Shown: positions 1 to 6,900 of the stretch, one piece after another
How the letters are laid out: each line of letters opens with the position of its first letter
Position numbering within the stretch: the stretch's first letter is position 1
DNA from: Ochromonadaceae sp. CCMP2298
Lineage: Eukaryota; Sar; Synurophyceae; Ochromonadales; Ochromonadaceae
Length of the DNA: 10,841 nucleotides
Assembly: GCA_026770595.1 (NCBI GenBank)
Contig: MU634671.1
Location: 1-10,841 of the forward strand
Direction: 5' to 3'
Translations under genes and position numbers: made by a program
Notes under the pieces: generated by a model
Databases searched by the model: none
The model's input: the letters and a program-made list of their open reading frames with translations, nothing else
What the model was told of the DNA's origin: nothing

Positions 1-90
1 ACAGCATATACCGTACAGCATATACAGCATATACAGCATGCACAGCATACACAGCATACACAGCATACACAGCATACACAGCATATACAG
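1..90. repeat. 9-bp tandem repeat at the left edge
   Basis: The unit is ACAGCATAC, with variants ending in TAT. About five near-perfect copies lie at roughly 42-86, and more diverged copies run back to base 1. The unit length is a multiple of three, and one forward frame stays open through the array and on to about 162. It could be the end of a gene entering from the left or an intergenic satellite. The true left boundary is outside the window. Confidence 0.85.
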
Positions 91-412
91 GCACAACCCT
101 TTCTCGGACTACCTACGTTGTCTTTGGAATAGTGGAACTGCTTACCGGTATTGATAGTGGAAGTAAGTTTACTTATTAACTTACCTGGTTTTGCTCTTTT
201 TGGCCTTTAGATTTCTGTAGGAATGAGCGTTGATATAATAGTGCGGTATTTGATAGAAACTGCTGCACATTCAAGTGGGTTATGTGTGAAACTTCAACCC
301 TCCATCAAAAATTGTTGCTTTTCCAGAGTGACGACGTTTGAGTTTGTCAGTTTGTGGATCGAGTCATAATCGGAGGACGACGGTTTTCATTTCGCTCCGC
401 CGACTGTCTGCG
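91..412 (+). promoter_or_regulatory. 5' flank and leader of the DUF6817-like gene
   Basis: This AT-richer stretch holds no recognisable protein gene. It contains a candidate small intron (163-210) and ends at the ATG at 413. The frame of exon 1 stays open upstream to a TTG at 338, but there is no ATG there, and the signal peptide begins exactly at 413, so 338-412 is best read as untranslated leader. No TATA box stands out clearly. Confidence 0.4.
163..210 (+). other. candidate 48-bp spliceosomal intron
   Basis: A textbook donor (GTAAGT at 163-168) is followed by a TTAAC branch-like element near 176-180, a T-rich tract and the acceptor CTTTAG ending at 210. If it is removed, the frame running in from the left edge continues for about seven codons to a TGA near 230. 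It may be the last intron of a gene to the left or an intron in the leader of the gene at 413. It differs in style from the other introns here, whose tracts are C/T-rich repeats. Confidence 0.4.
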
Positions 413-1788
413 ATGAAGCTGGTTCTGCTCTTGCTGCTTGTGGCGCTTTTGGGAGCGGAGGGATGGCGCGCAGATAGCTGGAAGCTGCAGATCGCCGAGG
501 ACACAAGCTTCACAAAGAAAATGGAATATCTCGCCGAGGTGACGGCAATGACTAGCGACCTCGAGCACACGGGGGCGGAGACCTTCGATGAGCACCTGCT
601 GGGAGTGCAGGCCATTCTGCGTCGCTGGGGCGCGGACGAGGGTGAGAAGCAGGAACCTCCTACGCGTACTCGCTCCTACCCCCTCCTACCCTCTCCTATC
701 CTCTCCTACCCTCTCCTAACCTAGAGCTCTTGTAAATGTCTCGATTTCAATGAACTTTAACGCCCCACCTCCATAACCCCTCTACTCTACTCCTGACACC
801 TTCACAACCTGATACCCTCACACCCTGATACCCCCACCCCCCACACTCCCCTGCCTCCCACCTTGCACCCTCGCACCCCCTCCACCCCCCTCCTGTACCC
901 CACCCCCCACAATCCATCCTACCCATCCTACCCCAATATCCTAACCCTCAGCCGTGGCCGACGCCGGCCTGTTTCACAGCATCTACGGCACCGAGGGCTT
1001 CCAGGGGTTTAAGCTGCCCCTCTCTTCTCGCCTCCACATGCAGGGACTGCTGGGGGCGAGGGCGGAGCGCCTAGCGTGGATTTTCTGCATGGTAGACCGA
1101 TCCACAGTCGATGCCAGCCTGTATGCTAGCTATGGTACGGGTGATAGTGCGTACACTTTCACCTCCCGCGCAGAGCTGGGGCGCTTCCCCATCCACCTGT
1201 CTGGGGAATCCGAGTGGCTAGACTTTATAGAGCTGTCTCTGGCTGACTGGCTCGAGCAGGTTGAAGGTGCAGCCACCAAGGAGAACCCACTATTCCGCTG
1301 GAAGGTGGGTGAGGCGTGGGCATACCGCCGCCAAGCGTACCACAAAATGGCGCAGATTCTGCAGATAAGGGGCTCGGAGGACGCCAGGCTTAGGCGCACA
1401 GTTGCGACGAAGATGCTGGAGGAGATTTTCGGGGGTGAGTATTTGACTTGTATGCTTGTATGCAGTAGTATTTAGATCCAGACTCACTGCCCTCTGGCCT
1501 CTGCTCTCTGCTCTCTTCTCACTGCTCACTGCTCTTTTCCCTCTGCCCTCCGCTCCCTTTTCACCCTCACTCACCCACGCAGAGGAGCCGCAGGATACCA
1601 GGCACCTGCACCAGGAGCGCACCCCACCGGTGTCCGAAGCAGCCAAGGATGCGCAGGAGGCACTGCGCAGTGCACTGCTCGAGGGGGAGGAGGGGGGCGG
1701 GGACTGGGAGGAGGCGTGGGCGGTCGGCGGAGAGATGGGGGTGCGGGTGGAGGAAGTGGGGGTGGGAGCTGGGGGAGAGGAGGCATAG
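413..1788 (+). CDS. secreted DUF6817-like protein (three exons)
   Basis: Exons are 413-641, 952-1434 and 1583-1788; joined they give 305 residues. Residues 1-16 form a leucine-rich signal peptide with likely cleavage near A15/E16, so the product should enter the secretory pathway. The conserved core spans roughly residues 55-130: H61 in EHLLGV, then a WGADE segment, then AGLFHSIYGTEGF with H85, then a RAERLAWIFCMVD segment. This pattern matches my recollection of DUF6817, a family of unknown function with conserved histidines. The first splice junction falls inside this motif and restores it exactly (phase 1), which supports the model strongly. A helical region containing KVGEAWAYRRQAYHKMAQIL follows. 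The last exon encodes a Gly/Glu-rich tail that looks weakly constrained, so the C-terminus is the least certain part. No catalytic activity can be assigned. The gene is convergent with the methyltransferase gene downstream. Confidence 0.7.
642..951 (+). other. intron 1 of the DUF6817-like gene
   Basis: Donor G|GTGAGA, acceptor CCTCAG, phase 1, 310 bp. The interior is nearly all C, T and A on the sense strand: CTCCTACC-type repeats at about 657-722, then CACCC/CCTACC-type repeats up to the acceptor. The sequence CCTAACCCTCAG sits at the 3' end. Splicing joins a DUF6817-like motif without a break, which confirms both borders at the protein level. Confidence 0.85.
1435..1582 (+). other. intron 2 of the DUF6817-like gene
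   Basis: Donor G|GTGAGT, acceptor CCCACGCAG, phase 1, 148 bp. After a short T/G-rich start, the sense strand is a CT-rich degenerate repeat (CTCTGC, CTCACTG and similar) from about 1485 to 1575. Reading through it reaches a stop at 1473-1475, so it must be removed for exon 3 to be used. Confidence 0.75.
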
Positions 1789-2001
1789 GCAGGGGTGCAG
1801 AAAGGGACAGGGGCAGTGGAGACGCGGAGACAACCCTCTCTGGTTGGGAACAGTCTAGAAGTAGGGACAGAGACAGGGACCGAGACCGCGCTTTGTTGTC
1901 ATAGACAGCTGGAATTGTAAACATATGCATTTGGACATTAGGATAGCTCAGAAGGGATAGGTGGTAAAACGTACATTTCTACACATTTTCCCACACACAC
2001 G

Positions 2002-2022
2002 TGCCGGTGCCCTCGTCCGGCA
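2002..2022. other. small inverted repeat (hairpin)
   Basis: TGCCGG (2002-2007) and CCGGCA (2017-2022) are perfect 6-bp arms around a 9-nt loop. An A-rich run follows a little further on at 2035-2040. It may help 3' end formation or be chance. Confidence 0.4.
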
Positions 2023-2040
2023 TGCAGAAAGTGTAAAAAA

Positions 2041-2068
2041 TCGGATAACAAAATTCGGATAACAAAAT
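2041..2068. repeat. 14-bp tandem duplication
   Basis: TCGGATAACAAAAT occurs twice back to back with no mismatch. It is followed by TTTGGTTTTCGTTATATC, which is roughly complementary to the repeat, giving an imperfect dyad in the convergent spacer. Confidence 0.85.
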
Positions 2069-2332
2069 TTGGTTTTCGTTATATCTTACTGTTCAAGAGA
2101 CCGCTGCCAGGCCAGTGCCGGATGCACAAGAAGGGTATGTGGCTGTGGTGTGGCACCTGCGCTCCTCTGGCAACCCCTAAAAACCCACCAGATGAACTAC
2201 CGTTTAACCCATTGAATCTACGCTATTTCCTACGAAAATACAGTGACAAAATCGGTGTGATTTGATCTTGTCAAAGTTCCCTAGTTCCCTATGTTCTATA
2301 TTCAGTTCCCTTGCTATTCGTAACCCTGAGCT

Positions 2333-3553
2333 TTATTTCTTTCTGGCGAGGAAGAAGTACGAGGGGGTGAAGATCTGCATCTTTCCGCCGTCGCACAGGT
2401 CGATAGCGGTTGCGTTGAGGAGCGCCGAGACACGGGTAGATCCGGGGGGGGCGATGCCCACAAGCTCTAGGGTCCAGACCATGGTGTGGGTGCACATGCG
2501 ACCCACGTGGGTCATGCGGAAGCCAGTCATGGACATCTCGCCGTTCAACGTCTCGTACCAGGGGATCTCGTTGGCCGCATGTACGCCCCTGTTGGCGTCG
2601 TACGAGGCCAGCACCTCGAAGCCCGCAGCCTGCAGGTTCTCGTTAATCACGTGCCCGGGAACCAGCGTGGGCAGCCCGTTGCCCACCTCGATGCCCTCCT
2701 TGATCCGCACGTGGTCCTTGTTGGTCGCGTCGTACTGGGGCAAAACCACCCACTCGTAGCCGGCGAAGAGCGAGCCCTTCTTGAGCACGCGGTGGATGCC
2801 GCCGAAGGTCTGTACGCGGTCGGGGGAGTGGCAGGTGGCCTCGATCTCGTACGCGGCGTCGAAGTGCTCGTCCGCCCAGGGCAGGGACTGGAAGTCTCCC
2901 TGGGTGAGCTTGCAGAGGTGCGCGAGGCCGTTGTTCTCGTTATACTTGTTGCCGATGTTCACCTGGTACTGGTTGATGGTGATGCCCTCCACGGTGGAGC
3001 CCGAGAACGCCGCGATGTTGCGCATAGGCCCGCCCACGCCGCAGCCCACGTCCAGCACCTTCATGCCAGGCACCAGACTGAGGCGGGAGGCGAGGTGGTA
3101 CTCTGCGCGCTTGAGGGACTCCATGAAGGTCTCGTTCTTCCAGCGGGGGCCGAAGTGGAAGCTCTGCCCCCAGCCCCACTCGTAGAAGTCCGTTACCAAG
3201 TTGTAGAAATGGTTGACCATGTCGGCGTACTTAGCCTTGCGCACCTCGATAGACTCCTCGGAGGTGATGGCGCCCGTCGTGTCGCGCGCGCCCGAAAACA
3301 TGCTCTCGTAGTCCTTGATCGAGGTCTCGAACTCCTTACCCTTAATGGTGTGGTCCGTGTTGTTCAGGAGCTTCGAGATGGCGATGCTGCTCTCGTAGTC
3401 GTTTCCGTCTCTCGTCATGGTGGCCTTGCGCATAATGAGCACAGAGGCGGCCAGCGTGACGACCGCGGAGACACCCACGGCCAGGGGGTTCTCCTCCGCG
3501 AACTTGGAGGCCTTCTCGATTAGCTGCTCGACGGGCAGCGTGGTCATCGACAT
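2333..3553 (-). CDS. sterol 24-C-methyltransferase
   Basis: This intronless gene encodes 406 residues. The enzyme transfers a methyl group from S-adenosylmethionine to C-24 of the sterol side chain, a step in making ergosterol- or phytosterol-type membrane sterols, normally at the ER. A hydrophobic N-terminal segment (about residues 22-41) could anchor it. Family signatures appear in order: FYEWGWGQSFHF (about 123-134, sterol-binding region), VLDVGCGVGGP (about 166-176, SAM motif I), YEIEATCHSP (about 235-244), GYEW (about 265-268), and a C-terminal FTPSYFFLARKK end typical of plant and algal members. Length and order match the family, so the enzyme looks complete. The chosen start, ATG at 3553, has a CCACCATGTCG context; the frame extends upstream only to a TTG. 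A second ATG lies two codons downstream. Whether it works at the first (SMT1) or second (SMT2) alkylation step cannot be decided here. It is divergent from the START-domain gene. Confidence 0.95.
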   Translation of the reverse strand: MSMTTLPVEQLIEKASKFAEENPLAVGVSAVVTLAASVLIMRKATMTRDGNDYESSIAISKLLNNTDHTIKGKEFETSIKDYESMFSGARDTTGAITSEESIEVRKAKYADMVNHFYNLVTDFYEWGWGQSFHFGPRWKNETFMESLKRAEYHLASRLSLVPGMKVLDVGCGVGGPMRNIAAFSGSTVEGITINQYQVNIGNKYNENNGLAHLCKLTQGDFQSLPWADEHFDAAYEIEATCHSPDRVQTFGGIHRVLKKGSLFAGYEWVVLPQYDATNKDHVRIKEGIEVGNGLPTLVPGHVINENLQAAGFEVLASYDANRGVHAANEIPWYETLNGEMSMTGFRMTHVGRMCTHTMVWTLELVGIAPPGSTRVSALLNATAIDLCDGGKMQIFTPSYFFLARKK

Positions 3554-3932
3554 GGTGGAATCTGGGCGGAAAAGGGACAAGATTGTACCGATCTATCACA
3601 CTACAGAGTGGCCAATAGAGAACAAGAAGATCTTTTCTGTCCAACAGCTTCGATTTCGAGCACTCCGCGGCAGTTTCCCAGAGGCGGGTGTCACCTCCTC
3701 TCCACCACCCAACTTGAGGGGAACTTGGGTCCCAAAATCCACTCGAAAATTAACGAGTGCTTGGCGATTGGCGATCTGAACGAGTCCCAGCACGGAGTCG
3801 ACACTGTTCTGTTCGTTTAGTTCAACACCCCCACAACGGAGTGTTCGAACAGCGCCCTGCAGCAGAATCGCTTCACCAGCGCGTTGACGGGATCGGCTGA
3901 CTGTGTGGGTGCCTGATCAACAGCCTCACGCG
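3554..3932. promoter_or_regulatory. divergent promoter between the methyltransferase and START genes
   Basis: The two start codons are 379 bp apart and point away from each other, so both leaders and core promoters must lie here. Visible elements are a CCAAT box on the + strand (3612-3616, GGCCAATAG), another on the - strand (3767-3771, read as GCCAATCGCC), an 11-bp palindrome TTGGGTCCCAA (3725-3735) and a 6-8-6 dyad (3740-3759). Transcription start sites cannot be placed from sequence alone. Confidence 0.65.
3740..3759. promoter_or_regulatory. dyad, possible regulator-binding site
   Basis: CACTCG and CGAGTG are perfect inverted arms around the AT-only spacer AAAATTAA. It lies near the middle of the divergent promoter, a few bases from an 11-bp palindrome and from the minus-strand CCAAT box. 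Binding by a dimeric regulator is an inference. Confidence 0.4.
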
Positions 3933-6900
3933 ATGGAGCAGGCGTGCAGCGGGGAGCTGGCGACTGCGGGGTGGGTGGGAATGCTCCCGCTGAGTGGGTA
4001 TGCGCTCGCCGCCTGCGCCCTGGCCATCTTCGCAGCTGGCGTTCTGGTGGGGCTGCTGCTTCCCCACGTGAGGGCTCTCTCGCGCGGGAGGATAGAACGC
4101 GCGTTCCCGTTGAAGACCAAGTCCGGGTTCGGGACGGCACAAAGTGTTGCGGTAGCACAGGTGGGGGAAGGGGGCCGGCCACCCTCACAGCGCACGAGCA
4201 GCAGCAGTAGAGACAGTAGAGACAGCAGATATAGAGACAGAGATGGGAGACAATTGGGGGTGGTGGGAGTGTCGGGGGCGGAGGTGCGTGACAGCTTGCT
4301 CAGCATAGTCTCCGCACTGCCCAGGCCCACCGCACCCACCGCAGACCCCCAGGCATACACTGCCTGCATCCAGCGCGCGCGCGACGAGCTCTGGGGCATT
4401 CTGGGGGACGGCTTAGCCTCCTCCCACTCCTTCGCGTGGAGACATGTCTTCTCCTCCGTCTCTGCGCGTTTCTGGGTGTCCGCCAGCCCCAGCCCCAACG
4501 CATTCGTCCTGAGGGGGGAAGCAGAGGCGGCTGTACAGCCGGGGGCGGTGGTGCGCTGGCTGCTGCAGCAGGACCTTCTCACCGGCCTGGAGGGCTTAGG
4601 TGGGCGTGTTAAGATGCTGCAGCGGGCAGCGAGCGATGCAGAGGTGGTGCTTGAACGGCGTGTTTCGAAGGTGTCGGGTAGTACGTCTCTAATGTCCAGC
4701 AGACGCGTCTTCCACCTGGTTACCAGCATCACCCTAAAGGATGGCGCATACTTGGTGGCGACGCGCTCGCACGACGCCGATTTCGCGCACAAGAGTCAGG
4801 AGGAGGGGCGGGGCATCCGCGGCCTGGTGCACGGCTCTGGCTTCCTCATACGCCCCGCTATGGTGAGCGCGGGATGGGGTGTGGGTGCGGCAGGAGTGGG
4901 TGGTTCGTGTGTGGGTGCGGGTGAGGCGGAGGTACCTGGGTGTGCCATTTCTTTCGGCTGCCACATGGACATGAATGGGGCAGCTACGGGTCGCGGCAGC
5001 ACGGCCAATATAAACCTCATTCTGTGTAGGGTTTTGAGGCTGCTGAGGAGCGTCCAGGGGGGGGCGGCGGATGCCTTCGAGCTGGGCCAGAGAGGAGAGG
5101 GGCAGGGGCTCGAGGAGAAGGAGGAGAGGGAGTCAGAGAGGGGGTCAGAGATAGGGTCGGAGGCGCAGGATCGGACGGAGGACAGGGACAGCGTCGGGGA
5201 GAGTGCGGACAGGGAGAGTGTTGGAGAGGGGTTGACCCACGTGTTGGGCGCAGAGAGGGGGCAGCTGCTGGAGACGGGGCAGGCGGCGCTGAGTAGGCTC
5301 CGGGCCCTCGCACTGTCCAGCGCTGACAATAGTGGTAGTATGTACAGTAAAGGTGGTACGTACAATGGTAGTACGTACGACAGTAGTACGTACAACGGTA
5401 CGTACTGGCACACCTTCTACGACCAGGAGGGCGTTGTGATGAGGGAGCTCGTGGGAGGGGACGTGGGCACAGGGACAGGCACAGACACAGACACAGGCAT
5501 TGGCATGGGCATAGGGGGTATGGGCACAGGGGGTATGGGCACAGACACAGGGTCAGGCTCAGGCTCCGGTGGGGCCTCCCTCGGCGTGCTCTCTGCCACC
5601 TGCCTCATCCCCGCCCCCCCCGAGGTAGTGCGGCGCCTGCTGGCGGACAGACCCGACAGCGTGGACTCGTTCCTAGAGGGCCGCAGCGTGCTACATCACC
5701 TAGGCACTCCTGGTACACACACGCCTGGTACGCACACCCCACACCCCAGCACACACACACAGCACACACACCCCACACCCCAGCACACATATAACACGCA
5801 TGACACCTACGTGCAGTGGCTAGCATACGGCGCACTGTTCCCCATATCGGCCAGGGACTTTCTCCTTATCACGGCAGAAGGACCGCTGGCTGGCAACAGC
5901 AGCAATGGCAACAGCAATAACGGTCGCAATCACAGCAACGGCTACAGCAGCAACAGCAGCGGTCACAGCAGCAGCGGTAATAGTAACGGTCACAGCGGCA
6001 GCGGTCACAGCGGCGGATTCGCCATGGCCTCCACCTCCATCGACCACCTGTGCGAGATGGAGTCGGGAAGTGGACGGACGGGTGCGGGTGCGGGTGTGGG
6101 TGCAGGTGTGGGTGTGGATAGTGCCAAGTACACTCGCTCCTACCTGCGCCTAGCTGGGTTCGTGGGCGAGGCCTGCACGCCCACAGAGACGCAAACACAC
6201 ACGCCTATGCAGACGCCTATACAGACGCCCATACAGACGCACACAAAGCTCACCTTCGTACTTGACCTGCCCCTCGCCCCCGGTCCCTCTGCCTGGCTGC
6301 TGCGCATCCTGGCACAGTACGTACTATCCGAGATGATGGGCAGAATACGCCTCGCAGTGGACCGCCCCTCCTCCCCCGTGGCCTCCCCTTCTGTTTCCAC
6401 CTCCGTCTCTGCTTCTGCTTTCGGCTCCGCCTCCGCCTCTGCCTCTGCCCTGCAGGAAACTAGCCCCATCCCCCCCATCCCCATCCACAATTCCCTCTCC
6501 GGCTTGACGCTAAACCCCGACTCCAGCCCCGGCCACGGGCCGTACCTCAGCAAGCACACTTACAGCAGTATGTACGTGAACCCAGGCAGCCCGACCAGCT
6601 CAGGTGGGGCCAGTCCCGAACGTACGTACATTTACCCCGCCAACCCAGATAAGGCACAGGCGCAGGCGCAGGCACAGGCGCAGACAGGGGAGCAGGCGTG
6701 GATACAGGCACAGGCACCGACACTGAACCCGCGCATATCCGAACTGGGGCAGATGCTGTCCCACATCCAGCAGAGGGAAAGGCGGCTGCGAAAGGTAACT
6801 TCCTGGGAACGAGTCCCCCCCGCGCTGTCGCCGCCCCCACCCCAGGGGGCGGTGGGTGCTGACCCTCAGGGTCTGAGCAAGTACGCTTACAGTAGTATGT

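Larger units (their letters stand above)
1789..2332. other. convergent intergenic spacer
   Basis: This is the 3' flank of two convergent genes. It contains a purine-rich GGGACAGAGACA-like stretch (about 1856-1890), a small hairpin (2002-2022), a 14-bp tandem duplication (2041-2068) and a 47-codon ATG reading frame (2122-2265, +) with no recognisable match. No RNA gene was recognised. Some of it must serve as 3' UTR and polyadenylation sequence for both neighbours. Confidence 0.6.

Noticed and set aside
1-90. CRISPR array
   Set aside because: Units are contiguous 9-bp copies without unique spacers, in a eukaryotic context.
338-412. Upstream extension of the first gene from a TTG
   Set aside because: TTG is not a normal eukaryotic start, and the signal peptide begins at the ATG at 413.
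1571-1930. 119-codon Pro/Leu-rich frame on the - strand
   Set aside because: It is antisense to a Gly/Glu-rich exon, and its proline runs merely reflect the complement of G-rich repeats.
2100-2180. tRNA or small structured RNA in the spacer
   Set aside because: I could not fold a cloverleaf, and there are no A/B box promoter matches I trust.
2486-3523. 345-codon open frame on the + strand, opposite the methyltransferase
   Set aside because: It is the antisense shadow of a clear, complete methyltransferase gene; GC-rich coding DNA often leaves the opposite strand open, and the product is an uninformative Val/Leu/Glu/His-rich sequence.
4796-5413. 205-codon open frame on the - strand
   Set aside because: It is opposite the START gene and its composition mirrors the repeats on the coding strand; no domain or start context supports it.
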